Source of the DNA: Chloracidobacterium sp.
GTDB lineage: Bacteria; Acidobacteriota; Blastocatellia; Pyrinomonadales; Pyrinomonadaceae
Direction: 5' to 3'
Assembly: GCA_016711345.1 (NCBI GenBank)
Contig: JADJTD010000001.1
Coordinates: forward strand, 2,666,001-2,730,000
DNA: 64,000 bases
Of the stretch, positions 33,805 to 42,859 are shown piece after piece. Position numbers and translations under genes: made by a program. The notes beneath the pieces are model-generated. The model saw nothing but the letters and a program-made list of their open reading frames with translations, ran no database searches and was not told where the DNA came from. Positions within the stretch are counted from its first letter, which is position 1. Each line of letters starts with the position of its first letter.

Positions 33805-34296
33805 TTAGTTGAGGATAAGCTGCCAATAGCCTACATCTATCCAACGGTCGAACTTGCGACCGACCTCGCGAAAATGGGCGACCTTTTCGAAGCCAAAATT
33901 TTCGTGGAGCTTTATGCTTGCGTCGTTCGGAAGGGAAATGCCGCCAATGATCGCATGAAAATCGCCTTTCCTTATTTCATCAAACAACTTCTCGTAAAGT
34001 AGCTTGCCTATGCCGCGCTCCGTGTGTCCGGGCCGAACATACACTGTAACTTCGACGGAATGTAAATAGGCCTGCCGGACACGAAAACGTCGTCCATAAG
34101 CGTAGCCGACGATCTCATCGTTCTCCTCACACACAAGGAACGGATAACCGGAATACCAACACTCTTCGATCCGCCTGAGCATCTCAGCCTCGTCAATAGG
34201 CTCGATCTCAAACGTCGCATGAGAAGTAGCGATGTAATAATTGTAGATATACGCTATGTCGAGAGCGTCATCGTCTTTTGCACTGCGGATTTGCAT
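33805..34296 (-). CDS. GNAT-family N-acetyltransferase (phosphinothricin-acetyltransferase-like)
   Basis: It transfers an acetyl group from acetyl-CoA to an amine; 163 aa. N-terminal MQIRSAKDDDALDIAYIYNY and the TSHATFE segment match the Pat/YncA subgroup; VEVTVYVRPGHTERGIGKLL carries the acetyl-CoA pyrophosphate-binding R/Q-x-x-G-x-G/A pattern. The ATG at 34296 begins the homology; the frame extends upstream into the preceding gene without a better start. It is the distal gene of the pyrimidine operon strand, 49 bp after a secreted-protein gene. Its substrate is unknown and a resistance role should not be assumed. Confidence 0.85.
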   Translation of the reverse strand: MQIRSAKDDDALDIAYIYNYYIATSHATFEIEPIDEAEMLRRIEECWYSGYPFLVCEENDEIVGYAYGRRFRVRQAYLHSVEVTVYVRPGHTERGIGKLLYEKLFDEIRKGDFHAIIGGISLPNDASIKLHENFGFEKVAHFREVGRKFDRWIDVGYWQLILN

Positions 34297-34345
34297 TAAT
34301 TTCGCGTCGCGTATTGAAGAACGGCAGAGAATGTTTTCGACTGTT

Positions 34346-35197
34346 CTACTTGGGTTTAGCCTCTTTCTTATCGTCTTTTTCAACATTAACCCACATGTAC
34401 CCATTTTCCCCGGCTTTAATGACGGTACTTGTGCTTTTTGAATTATCGATATAGATATCTGTGAAATAGGTCTTGTAATACCAAACAAAAAAGACTGATC
34501 CTAACGTCGGTTTCTCAATTTCACGATAATCTAACCAGATCTCACGTGGAGGTGTGGTCTTGAATCCTCGTAAGCCCTTTTGGAGGTATCTTTTATCCGC
34601 AATAATTTTGCTACCAGTAGGGTCGATGTGATAAATCCCTTCCATACCATAGAGAGCAACACCGTTGGTCTGAAACGCGGGGAATAACCAAACATCAAAA
34701 GTCTTATCGGCATTCAGTCGAATATATTGATTGAAGGTCGGGGAGTTTGGTCCTATTTTTGCCGTCAGCGCTGCTCCAGCGGTCGCCAGAGCTTTTGCAT
34801 GGGTATTCAGAAAATCTTGCTCTGTCTTTTCAGTAGTCTTCGTAATCTTCCCGGTGGAGTCGAATAAGTAGTGAAAGACGAGGTCATATTTATCGTTCGC
34901 AAGCTTACCATAGACTGCGTGCCAAAGTTTTTTGCCATCCTGAAAACAAAACCATGCGCCTCCTAGCTTCGCAATTTCCGCTTTGTCCTCAGTCATTAGG
35001 ACGTCGGTAGTTTTCCACGCAACTTCATCGTATTCGACAAGCCATTGAGCAAGTTCCGATTTCTTTGCAAAGTCTATTGTATCGAATTTAGGTCCGGTTG
35101 ATTTTGTTTTTTGTGCAAAGGATGCGAACGATCCAAATGCAAGTATCGTTGTCGCTACAAGCACCGTAAAGTTTAGAATTGATCTAGGACTTTTCAT
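34346..35197 (-). CDS. Secreted protein of unknown function
   Basis: It is a 283-aa protein with a signal peptide (MKSPRSILNFTVLVATTILA, cleavage near SFAQ). I recognise no family. The mature part is mixed alpha/beta with many aromatic residues and repeated tryptophans (WLVEYDEVAWKTTDVL, YYKTYFTDIYIDN). Its ATG overlaps the preA stop (TAATG), indicating translational coupling to the pyrimidine-degradation genes, although no catabolic function is evident. A Lys-rich C terminus ends the protein. Confidence 0.75.
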   Translation of the reverse strand: MKSPRSILNFTVLVATTILAFGSFASFAQKTKSTGPKFDTIDFAKKSELAQWLVEYDEVAWKTTDVLMTEDKAEIAKLGGAWFCFQDGKKLWHAVYGKLANDKYDLVFHYLFDSTGKITKTTEKTEQDFLNTHAKALATAGAALTAKIGPNSPTFNQYIRLNADKTFDVWLFPAFQTNGVALYGMEGIYHIDPTGSKIIADKRYLQKGLRGFKTTPPREIWLDYREIEKPTLGSVFFVWYYKTYFTDIYIDNSKSTSTVIKAGENGYMWVNVEKDDKKEAKPK

Positions 35198-36444
35198 TAA
35201 TGTTCTCCCATTCGCTCACGCCAGCTTTGGGTTGGGCCGCCGGCGTCGACGCGGACCATTTCGATGGCTCCGGGCGAAGGGCAGACTAGATAACATAGAT
35301 TGCATCCGACGCATTCTTTTTCGATGACAAGCGGATATTTTTTGCCGTCAACTTCCTCGAAGACAAAGCTCTGGTGAGCACCGTCTTCGCAAGCGACGTA
35401 GCAGAGATTACATTGAATACACTTCTCTTTGTTGACGCGGGCCTTAACATCGTAGTTCAGATCGAGATTTCCCCAATCGGTCATGCGGCCGACCGATTTG
35501 CCGACAATGTCATTGACGGAAGCAAAGCCTTTGTCGACGAGATAGTTATTCAGCCCGTCGATCATATCCTCGACGATACGATAGCCGTAATGCATCACTG
35601 CAGTGCAAACCTGAACATTTCCGGCGCCAAGCAGCATAAATTCGACCGCGTCGCGCCAAGTATTGATACCGCCGATGCCGCTGATCGGAATATTGAATTC
35701 TTCATCGCGTGCAAGCTCGGAAACCATGTTCAGAGCGATCGGTTTGACCGCCGTGCCGCAATAACCACCGTGAGCAGCCATGCCGTTGACATTCGGATAA
35801 GGGATCATCGTATCGATATCAACGCCGATGACCGAATTGATCGTGTTGATCAGCGAAACCGCATCCGCTCCGCCGCGTTGAGCAGCGTGTCCCGGCGGCA
35901 CGATATGTGTGACATTTGGAGTGAGTTTAACTATCACCGGAATGTTGGAAACTTCCTTGACCCATTCCGTGACCATGCACGTGTACTCGGGAACCTGTCC
36001 CATCGCCGCGCCCATTCCACGCTCCGACATTCCGTGCGGACAGCCAAAATTAAGCTCAAAACCATCGCAGCCCGTATCTTGAGTTTTCTTAGTTATCTCC
36101 TGCCACGCTTCTTTTTTTGACTCGACCATTAAAGAAGCGATCACGGCGTGGTTCGGATATTTCTTTTTACAGGCGGCGATCTCTTTGAGATTGACATCGA
36201 GCGAACGGTCAGTGATCAACTCGATGTTGTTAAGGCCGATAAGCCGATTCGTGCCCGAATCGAGTCCTGCCAGCCGCGACGAGACGTTGGTAATAGGCTC
36301 GCCAAGCGTTTTCCAAACCGCCCCGCCCCAACCAGCGTCAAAAGCCCGCTCTACCATCGAACCCATATTAGTAGGCGGCGCGCTTGCGAGCCAAAACGGA
36401 TTGGGTGATTTAATTCCTGCAAAATTAATACTTAGATCAGCCAT
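35197..36444 (-). CDS. preA: NAD-dependent dihydropyrimidine dehydrogenase subunit PreA
   Basis: With PreT it reduces uracil and thymine to the 5,6-dihydro forms, the first step of reductive pyrimidine catabolism. The 415-aa protein has a TIM-barrel FMN domain (about 1-310; SINFAGIKSPNPFWLASAPP, active-site loop NFGCPHGMSERGMG) and a C-terminal pair of 4Fe-4S motifs (CIQCNLCYVAC and CVGCNLCYLVC). The ATG at 36444 starts the homologous region; the longer ORF would run into preT. It follows preT by four bases and its stop overlaps the next gene. Cytoplasmic. Confidence 0.94.
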   Translation of the reverse strand: MADLSINFAGIKSPNPFWLASAPPTNMGSMVERAFDAGWGGAVWKTLGEPITNVSSRLAGLDSGTNRLIGLNNIELITDRSLDVNLKEIAACKKKYPNHAVIASLMVESKKEAWQEITKKTQDTGCDGFELNFGCPHGMSERGMGAAMGQVPEYTCMVTEWVKEVSNIPVIVKLTPNVTHIVPPGHAAQRGGADAVSLINTINSVIGVDIDTMIPYPNVNGMAAHGGYCGTAVKPIALNMVSELARDEEFNIPISGIGGINTWRDAVEFMLLGAGNVQVCTAVMHYGYRIVEDMIDGLNNYLVDKGFASVNDIVGKSVGRMTDWGNLDLNYDVKARVNKEKCIQCNLCYVACEDGAHQSFVFEEVDGKKYPLVIEKECVGCNLCYLVCPSPGAIEMVRVDAGGPTQSWRERMGEH

Positions 36445-36448
36445 AAAA

Positions 36449-37804
36449 TTAATGTGGGACAGTGTCGACTGGCGCCTTTGGCGGATCGCGAAGTACGGCT
36501 CCCGCGAACTCGACCTTTTCACCCGACAGTGACTCATGAATACTCATCGCACCGAGTTTTCCCATTTGTGAAGCGTCAACCGCTTCCTTTCCGCCGTTTG
36601 CACAGTCGCCGCCGGAGAATATCTTTGGATTCGACGTCTGCATCTGGTCATTAATGACAACGCGACCTTTTTCATCCACTTCGACTCCGGCTACATCTGA
36701 GAAGAATGATGCCATTTTCTGTTGGCCGATGGCTTTGATGACCATGTCGCACTTGATCTCAAACTCAGTTCCGTCAGGTCTTGCACACAGCAAGGCGTTT
36801 ATGTGTCCGACACCTGTGATCGCGATCGGTTTGGTCTGCCACGAAAATTCGATGCCGTCTTTGCGAGCTAGTTCCATCTCGTAATCGTATGCCGGAGCGT
36901 CTTTTTCAGTGCGGCGGTAGACCATGGTCACTTTTTCGGCACCGAGGCGCTTTGCCTGCGTCACGGCATCGATGGCGGTGTTGCCTGCACCAATAACTAA
37001 AACGTTTTTGCCGAGGGGAACGGTTTTCCAATCGCGGCTCTTTATTTTTTCAATAAAATGAAGGGCGTCGTAAACGCCATCGAGTTCTTCGCCGGGAATA
37101 TTGAGTTTATTGGTTTCGCCGAGGCCGGTCGCGAGAAAAATTGCATCATGTTTCGAATGCAAGTCATCCATCGCGGTTATTTCAGTATTGAGAAGAAACT
37201 TCACGCCCATTTTCTCGACGTGTTCGACCTCGCTTAGGCTAACGGACTGTGGCATCTTGTATTCCGCCATCCCGTAGGTGTCGAGGCCTCCGGCCTGTGC
37301 TCGTTTCTCATAAACCGTCACGTAGTAACCCAACCGTGCAAGATACGACGCACACGACAAGCCCGCAGGGCCAGAGCCGACGATACCAACCGACTTGCCG
37401 TTCGACTCACCCTTCGTATATATCTGACGGCCGCTCGACATCGCATGATCGGTCGCGTATCGCTGAAGCCGTCCAATTTCAATAGGCTTATCGAGCAAAG
37501 TCTTTTCGACACAGGCACCTTCGCAAAGGACCTCGACTGGGCAGACGCGAGCGCAACTAGCACCTATTGGATTTGCATCAAAGATCACACGAGCCGAGCC
37601 GTGCAAATTGCCGCTCGCGATCTTCTTGATAAACGAGGGTACGTCAATATGCGTCGGACAAGCATGCGTGCACGGAGCGTCATAGCAATACAGACAGCGA
37701 TTCGCCTCATGCAAAGCTTCTACCGTCGTCAAGGCCGGATTGATCTCCGAAAAATTTTGCTCGATCTGTGTTATATCGAGCGGTGAGCAATAGTCATTTG
37801 CCAT
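36449..37804 (-). CDS. preT: NAD-dependent dihydropyrimidine dehydrogenase subunit PreT
   Basis: It is the flavin/Fe-S subunit that feeds electrons from NADH to PreA, 451 aa. N-terminal Cys clusters (CLYCYDAPCTHACP and SCARVCPVEVLCEGAC, about 37-98) bind 4Fe-4S; the FAD motif is GIVGSGPAGLSCASYLARLG (about 140), the NAD(P) motif VLVIGAGNTAIDA (about 270), and GGDCANGGKEAVDA closes the fold. It resembles the GltD small subunit, but the immediate preA downstream (four-base gap) fixes the assignment. It is preceded by a CACAGAG palindrome that separates it from the beta-ureidopropionase gene. Confidence 0.93.
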   Translation of the reverse strand: MANDYCSPLDITQIEQNFSEINPALTTVEALHEANRCLYCYDAPCTHACPTHIDVPSFIKKIASGNLHGSARVIFDANPIGASCARVCPVEVLCEGACVEKTLLDKPIEIGRLQRYATDHAMSSGRQIYTKGESNGKSVGIVGSGPAGLSCASYLARLGYYVTVYEKRAQAGGLDTYGMAEYKMPQSVSLSEVEHVEKMGVKFLLNTEITAMDDLHSKHDAIFLATGLGETNKLNIPGEELDGVYDALHFIEKIKSRDWKTVPLGKNVLVIGAGNTAIDAVTQAKRLGAEKVTMVYRRTEKDAPAYDYEMELARKDGIEFSWQTKPIAITGVGHINALLCARPDGTEFEIKCDMVIKAIGQQKMASFFSDVAGVEVDEKGRVVINDQMQTSNPKIFSGGDCANGGKEAVDASQMGKLGAMSIHESLSGEKVEFAGAVLRDPPKAPVDTVPH

Positions 37805-37814
37805 AAGAGTTATT

Positions 37815-37888
37815 CACCACAGAGTCACGGAGAGCACAGAGTTTTTCAAAAAACAGCATATCTCTGTGTTCTCTGTGCCTCTGTGGTG
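37815..37888. repeat. CACAGAG palindromic repeat, copy B
   Basis: CACCACAGAG is mirrored by CTCTGTGGTG (ending 37888), with GGAGAGCACAGAG and CTCTGTGTTCTCTGTG extending the stem. It fills the gap between the beta-ureidopropionase gene and preT within one co-directional gene series. Confidence 0.85.
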
Positions 37889-37897
37889 CAATCTTCA

Positions 37898-38767
37898 TTA
37901 ATCCGCTACGATCGGCCCGTAAGCATCCGGCCTGCGGTCTCTAAAGAACTGCCAAGTATTTCGCACCTCGCGGATCTTGTCCATATCGAGGTCGGCGACG
38001 ACGAGTTCGTCCTGATCGCGGGAGCCCTCGGCGATTATCTGGCCGCGCGGGTCACAAAAATAGCTTTGCCCGTAGAATTCGCCAATGTTCCAAGGTGCCT
38101 CTGTGCCGACACGATTGATCGCTCCGACAAAATAGCCGTTCGCAACCGCGTGTGCAGGCTGTTCGAGCTTCCAAAGATATTCCGAAAGCCCGGCGACAGT
38201 TGCCGATGGGTTAAAGATAATCTCAGCTCCATTCAAACCAAGACATCGAGCTCCCTCGGGAAAGTGTCGGTCATAACATATATAGACGCCGATCCGCGCA
38301 AACGCCGTATCAAAACACGGGTAGCCAAGATTGCCGGGCTTGAAATAGAACTTTTCCCAAAAGCCGGGATTGACGTGCGGGATATGCGTTTTGCGATATT
38401 TACCGAGATATTTGCCGTCGGCGTCGATCACTGCAGCGGTGTTGTAATAAACGCCCGTCTGCTCTTCCTCATAGATCGGAACGATGATCACCATGCCGAA
38501 CTGCTTAGCTACATCCTGCATCAGCTTAACCGTCGGGCCGTCAGGAATGCGTTCGACAGCTTCGTACCAACGCGTCTGCTGTTCAGCACAGAAATACGGC
38601 ATCGTGAAAACCTCTTGAAAGCAAAGCATCTGAACGCCCTGCTTAGCCGCATCCTCAACCATCGTCATTTGATGGTCAATATTTGCTTTCCTTATTTCCT
38701 CTATCGGAGCATCGGTCGGTGCCGCGTTATGCGCCTGTATTAGTCCACATTTGATTATTCTTGACAT
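37898..38767 (-). CDS. Beta-ureidopropionase (N-carbamoyl-beta-alanine amidohydrolase), nitrilase family
   Basis: It hydrolyses N-carbamoyl-beta-alanine (or its methyl analogue) to the beta-amino acid, CO2 and ammonia, the third step of reductive pyrimidine breakdown. The 289-aa protein has the nitrilase triad: Glu 52 (CFQEVF), Lys 126 (KYRKTHIPH) and Cys 164 (VYICYDRHFPEG). The segment NPGFWEKFYFKPG matches beta-ureidopropionases. It starts five bases after the dehydrogenase gene stop and lies upstream of preT on the same strand. Cytoplasmic. Specificity is inferred from the operon as well as sequence. Confidence 0.92.
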   Translation of the reverse strand: MSRIIKCGLIQAHNAAPTDAPIEEIRKANIDHQMTMVEDAAKQGVQMLCFQEVFTMPYFCAEQQTRWYEAVERIPDGPTVKLMQDVAKQFGMVIIVPIYEEEQTGVYYNTAAVIDADGKYLGKYRKTHIPHVNPGFWEKFYFKPGNLGYPCFDTAFARIGVYICYDRHFPEGARCLGLNGAEIIFNPSATVAGLSEYLWKLEQPAHAVANGYFVGAINRVGTEAPWNIGEFYGQSYFCDPRGQIIAEGSRDQDELVVADLDMDKIREVRNTWQFFRDRRPDAYGPIVAD

Positions 38768-38771
38768 AGAT

Positions 38772-40229
38772 TTAAGACATCCAGTTTACACCCGCCTCGG
38801 GGTTCCATTTGGTTGTTGTTTTCTTTAACTTTGTCCAAAACTCGATCGAGCTGCGTCCCGTGATATCGTTCGCACCGAAACGCGATTCATTCCAGCCTCC
38901 GAAAGAGAACGGTTCACGCGGCACTGGTACACCGATGTTGACGCCGACCATTCCGGCACTGGCGTGTTCCATGACGTATCTCGCCAGGCCGCCGCTTTGC
39001 GTGAAGACCGCTGCAGCGTTGCCGTAAGGATTTTCGTTCTCGATCTTGATCGCTTCGTCGAGCGTATCTGTCCGCATGATCGAAATGACCGGGCCAAATA
39101 TCTCTTCGGTCGCAACCGACATGTCAGGTTTAACAAAGTCGATGACAGTCGGCCCGACGTAGGTTCCGTTTTCTTTGCCTTCGACGACCGCACCGCGTCC
39201 GTCAACGAGGATCTTCGCTCCGTTGCGTTCGGCTTCGGAAATGTAATCTTCGATGCGCGTTTTTGCGGCTTTTGAGATCACGGCGCCGAGATTTTTGCCG
39301 GGAACGATCTTGCGTGCTTCGGCGACGATCTGATCGATGATCGGATCGACATTGCCGACAGCGAGCATCGCTGATGCGGCCATGCAGCGTTGTCCGGCAC
39401 AGCCTGACATCGAAGCCGTAACATTCGAGGCAGTCATCGCCGGATTTGCATCCGGTAGAACGAAGAGATGATTTTTTGCACCACCGAGAGCGATGCAGCG
39501 TTTTAGATGATGTGTGCTCTGCTGATAAACGAGCTTTGCAACCTTCGTCGAGCCGACAAAACTGACCGCCTCGATATCTTTGTGAGAACAGATGCCTTCG
39601 ACGATCTCTTTGCCACCGTTGACGATGTTGAAAACACCGTCGGGCAAACCTGCTTCTTTTAATAGCTCGGCCATTCGCTCACAGGAAAGCGGCACGAGTT
39701 CGGATGGCTTCATTATCATTGTGTTGCCGAGCACAAGAGCGTTCGGCATCGTCCAATTTGGCACCATCAAGGGGAAATTGAACGGCACGATCGAAGCAAC
39801 CACGCCGACAGGGAAATGCTCGGTTCGACACTCGACGCCGCGGCTGACTTCCATGATCTCGCCGGAAATAAGCTGCGGCATCGAACAGGCAAATTCAGTA
39901 AGCTCGATGCTCTTATCGACCTCGGCACGAGCTTCGTCAATGGTCTTGCCGTTTTCCTCAGAGACCAAAGCGGCAAGCTCATCCGAGTGTTTCTCTAGCA
40001 AATAGCGGTAGCGGAAAAATACCTGCACACGTTCCTTTATCGGCAGCTTGCTCCAGCTTTCAAAAGCCTTTTTCGCCGATCTTACAGCCCTTTCCAATTC
40101 ATCCGGCGTTGACATCGGAACCGTCGCCAACAGGTTGCCGTCCAGCGGCGACGTGACATCAAAATCATTTGCGGATGTACTTTCCACAAATTCGCCGTTG
40201 TAAAAATTCTTAACTCTCTCGTATTTCAT
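38772..40229 (-). CDS. mmsA: Methylmalonate-semialdehyde dehydrogenase (CoA-acylating)
   Basis: It oxidises (methyl)malonate semialdehyde to acetyl- or propionyl-CoA with NAD and CoA, the end of beta-alanine and beta-aminoisobutyrate breakdown. The 485-aa ALDH fold has catalytic Cys 282 (GCAGQRCMAAS) and, at the general-base position, CIALGGAKNH rather than an ELGG motif, a hallmark of this CoA-dependent family. IVPFNFPLMVPNWTMPNAL and FNIVNGG are also typical. The start overlaps the permease gene by 20 bp. The transaminase that should supply the semialdehyde is not in the window. Confidence 0.93.
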   Translation of the reverse strand: MKYERVKNFYNGEFVESTSANDFDVTSPLDGNLLATVPMSTPDELERAVRSAKKAFESWSKLPIKERVQVFFRYRYLLEKHSDELAALVSEENGKTIDEARAEVDKSIELTEFACSMPQLISGEIMEVSRGVECRTEHFPVGVVASIVPFNFPLMVPNWTMPNALVLGNTMIMKPSELVPLSCERMAELLKEAGLPDGVFNIVNGGKEIVEGICSHKDIEAVSFVGSTKVAKLVYQQSTHHLKRCIALGGAKNHLFVLPDANPAMTASNVTASMSGCAGQRCMAASAMLAVGNVDPIIDQIVAEARKIVPGKNLGAVISKAAKTRIEDYISEAERNGAKILVDGRGAVVEGKENGTYVGPTVIDFVKPDMSVATEEIFGPVISIMRTDTLDEAIKIENENPYGNAAAVFTQSGGLARYVMEHASAGMVGVNIGVPVPREPFSFGGWNESRFGANDITGRSSIEFWTKLKKTTTKWNPEAGVNWMS

Positions 40230-41706
40230 TATTTTTTTCTGTCGGCGGGATCGCCGCCATCAACGCCCAGTGCACGACAAACGCGACACCGAATCCAACA
40301 AACCACGCATAATCGTATAACGGTCGAAGTATTGGAATTATCAACCCTATCCACGCAAAAAAGCAACCCAGAAGCGTTGCAATTACCGCACTCCAATTCC
40401 AGCCGCCGTAAATTCCTTTGCTGCGGTAAAGATCGCCAAGATTCAGGTTTTTGTTACGGACAAGCCAATAATCCGCGATCAAAACGCCTGCTATCGATCC
40501 TAAACCGCCAGAATACCCAACCAGCCAGCCAAAAATGTAACCGCTTGGATCGGCGAGTAATTTCCAAGGCATCATCAAAATGCCGATGATCCCTGTGATC
40601 AGGCCGCCGGTGCGAAATGAGATCAGTTTTGGGAACGCGTTGGCAAAATCATTTGCGGGTGAGACTACGTTTGCCGCGATATTTACTGATAAGGTTGCAA
40701 CAACAACCGTGAACATCGAAATAGCGACGACTATCGGCTGAGAGAATTGTCCGACAAGTTTAACAGGGTCCCAAGCGTCTGCCTTGTTCATATCTGGAAA
40801 GACTATTAACGCCGCCGACGTTATTAAAATGCCCATCGCCGCAAAAACTACCATAGTAGTCGGCAAAGCGACTGTCTGCCCGACGACCTGTTCCTTCTGA
40901 CTCTTACCAAATCGCGTAAAGTCCGGCATGTTGAGCGAAAGCGTCGCCCAAAAACCGATCATCGCCGTCAACGATGGAATAAATATCGGCCAAAATTCGC
41001 CAAACGTCTGAAACTTGCCGGGTTCATTGAGCAAGAAACCTACGCCGCCCGCTTGATACAATATCCACGCGAGCAAAATGCCTGTCATCACCAAAACATA
41101 GGGCGCGGCCCAATTTTCGACGATCCGCAGCAGGTCCATTCCCTTGTAAATAATGGCGATGTTCATGCCCCAAAAGATCATGAACGAGAGCCATTCCGTC
41201 GGCGTGTGTCCTCCGATCGGCCCGCCGAGCAAAGTCGCCCAACCGGGAATGAACGCCGCGAAAAAAGTCTGCAAAGCCTGTCCGCCGATCCAGGCTTGAA
41301 TACCGAACCAGCCGCACGCGACAATTGCCCTCATCAACGCAGGCACGTTCGAGCCCATCGTTCCATAAGCCGCACGAGCGAAAACCGGAAAGGGAATTCC
41401 GTACTTTGTTCCGGGGTGCGAATTGAGCAAGATGGGCGCGAGGACAATGATGTTGCCGAGCAAAATAGTGAACAAAGCCTGCCACCAGTTCATACCCGCC
41501 GAGATCAACCCCGACGCCATCATATAAGTCGGTATGCAATGCGCCATCGAGATCCAAAGCGCCGCGTAGTTGTACGTCGTCCAATTGCGCTTGGCGACAG
41601 GCACCGGAGCGAGGTCTTCGTTATACAAAGGCGAAGATTCGATATCTTTTAACGCGTCAGCATTTAACTCAACGCGTCCGTCATCGTGTTGGACAGTTTC
41701 GGTCAT
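40210..41706 (-). CDS. NCS1-family nucleobase:cation symporter, predicted pyrimidine/hydantoin importer
   Basis: It is a 498-aa inner-membrane transporter with about twelve predicted helices, belonging to the NCS1 family of uracil, allantoin and hydantoin carriers. RNWTTYNYAALWISMAHCIP (helix 1), GTKYGIPFPVFARAAYG and NMPDFTRFGKSQKEQVVGQ are family motifs. As the first gene of the degradation operon it most likely imports uracil, thymine or a related ring. Its 3' end overlaps the dehydrogenase gene by 20 bp. Substrate cannot be settled without assay. Confidence 0.9.
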   Translation of the reverse strand: MTETVQHDDGRVELNADALKDIESSPLYNEDLAPVPVAKRNWTTYNYAALWISMAHCIPTYMMASGLISAGMNWWQALFTILLGNIIVLAPILLNSHPGTKYGIPFPVFARAAYGTMGSNVPALMRAIVACGWFGIQAWIGGQALQTFFAAFIPGWATLLGGPIGGHTPTEWLSFMIFWGMNIAIIYKGMDLLRIVENWAAPYVLVMTGILLAWILYQAGGVGFLLNEPGKFQTFGEFWPIFIPSLTAMIGFWATLSLNMPDFTRFGKSQKEQVVGQTVALPTTMVVFAAMGILITSAALIVFPDMNKADAWDPVKLVGQFSQPIVVAISMFTVVVATLSVNIAANVVSPANDFANAFPKLISFRTGGLITGIIGILMMPWKLLADPSGYIFGWLVGYSGGLGSIAGVLIADYWLVRNKNLNLGDLYRSKGIYGGWNWSAVIATLLGCFFAWIGLIIPILRPLYDYAWFVGFGVAFVVHWALMAAIPPTEKNNEIRES

Positions 41707-42081
41707 AAATATTTACCCCGATCATTCCGCCGCAGTTTTAGAAATTAGTGGTTGTTACCGTTCTATAATATAAATTAAAAAGCCTTTACGTTCGAACTGC
41801 CAGATATTTTTCGGACGCCGCAAATAAAGCGTGAAAGTTGCAAATAATGGCTGGAAGTTGTAAATAATTTGTTACCGGAGCAGATTTCACGCTACCGGAG
41901 CAGATTTAACGTTACCGACACAAAAAACAGGCGAACGGAGCTGATAACTTTAAAAAGTTTCGCATATTTCGTGTACGCTTCATCTATCACGCTATCGCGA
42001 CAGTTTTACCTTACAATTTGAAGTTATCTGAAACTTCCACCGCATAATATTAACTTTTTACGATTTTAAGGAGAAAAAATT
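41707..42081. other. Divergent intergenic region with two 20-bp tandem repeats
   Basis: It separates the permease operon (minus) from the gene at 42082 (plus). 41820-41920 holds two sets of 20-bp tandem repeats. An AT-rich TATTAT-like box on the minus strand near 41762-41770 may be the -10 of the pyrimidine operon; TACAAT near 42014 may serve the plus-strand gene. Both are weak calls. Confidence 0.4.
41820..41920. repeat. Adjacent 20-bp tandem repeats in the divergent promoter region
   Basis: GCAAATAAAGCGTGAAAGTT is followed by GCAAATAATGGCTGGAAGTT and a partial GTAAATAATTT; then GTTACCGGAGCAGATTTCAC, GCTACCGGAGCAGATTTAAC and a partial GTTACCGACA. All full units are 20 bp, about two helical turns. 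Confidence 0.8.
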
Positions 42082-42765
42082 ATGAAAGATTCAGAAAGAC
42101 GACGATTAGAGGCTTTTGAGAGGGTCAAGCAGTTTTCTCTCGACAACGCGGCCGATTTTCCAAACCTATCCATTCAAAAGATCAACATGGACAAGATCAT
42201 CGCGGAAGTGACTTTGCTGGACGATATCGGTGTCGATCAGTCGGCCAGCGACGCCGCTGCCGGAGCGGCGTTTGAATCAAAAGGCACGGCTCGCGAAAAC
42301 CTCGTCGAAGAGATGGAACCTATCGCCCGCACGGCGCGGATGATGGAGTACGAGTTTGACGGCATCACCGAGCTATTTTCTTTCCCCAAAAACAAGACCG
42401 ATGTGGACATGCTCAACACGGCCCGCGCCTGGCTGCTCATCCTTCCCACGCACGAAGGCGACTTCATCAATTACGGTTTAGCCAATGATTTCATTGACCG
42501 TCTTAGCGATGCCGCAAATGCCTTCGAAGCATCGTTCACGGCCCCCGTTACGGCAATCGATAATCGCGTCGCCGCCACCGCCGAGATCGGCGAATCCGTC
42601 CGACGAGGAATGATCGCCCTCCGCATCTGCGACGCCGTCATGCAAAACCTCTACGCCAACAACCCCGGCAAACGCGCCGCCTGGAACAGCGCCAGCCACG
42701 TAGAACGCGCGCCCCAAAAAGCCAAACCACCGACGCCAACACCAGACGACGATAACGACGCATAA
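42082..42765 (+). CDS. Protein of unknown function, cytoplasmic
   Basis: I do not recognise this 227-aa protein. It has no signal peptide or membrane helix. The N terminus is strongly charged (MKDSERRRLEAFERVKQFSL); the middle is mostly alpha-helical, and a Pro/Asp-rich tail (TPTPDDDNDA) closes it. AAGGAG precedes the ATG at 42082. It is monocistronic: a tandem-repeat-bearing promoter region lies upstream and a clear terminator downstream. GC content rises sharply in its second half compared with the start. The helical make-up resembles some phage- or transposon-linked spacer proteins, but there is no supporting evidence. Confidence 0.7.
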   Translation: MKDSERRRLEAFERVKQFSLDNAADFPNLSIQKINMDKIIAEVTLLDDIGVDQSASDAAAGAAFESKGTARENLVEEMEPIARTARMMEYEFDGITELFSFPKNKTDVDMLNTARAWLLILPTHEGDFINYGLANDFIDRLSDAANAFEASFTAPVTAIDNRVAATAEIGESVRRGMIALRICDAVMQNLYANNPGKRAAWNSASHVERAPQKAKPPTPTPDDDNDA

Positions 42766-42776
42766 TCGCCAACAAA

Positions 42777-42804
42777 GAAAAGGACGGCTCCCCGCCGTCC
42801 TTTT
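42777..42804 (+). terminator. Bidirectional rho-independent terminator
   Basis: AAAAGGACGGC (42777-42787) pairs with GCCGTCCTTTT (42794-42804) around a 6-nt loop, with T-runs in both orientations. It closes the gene at 42082 and can serve the minus-strand series ending at 42860. Confidence 0.92.
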
Positions 42805-42859
42805 ATCGAATACATAAATCAACTCTAAATTCGGCCAAGATATCGTTTGTTCTAACAAC

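Noticed and set aside
36449..37804. Glutamate synthase small subunit (GltD)
   Set aside because: The fold is shared, but the four-base gap to preA and the pyrimidine context point to PreT.
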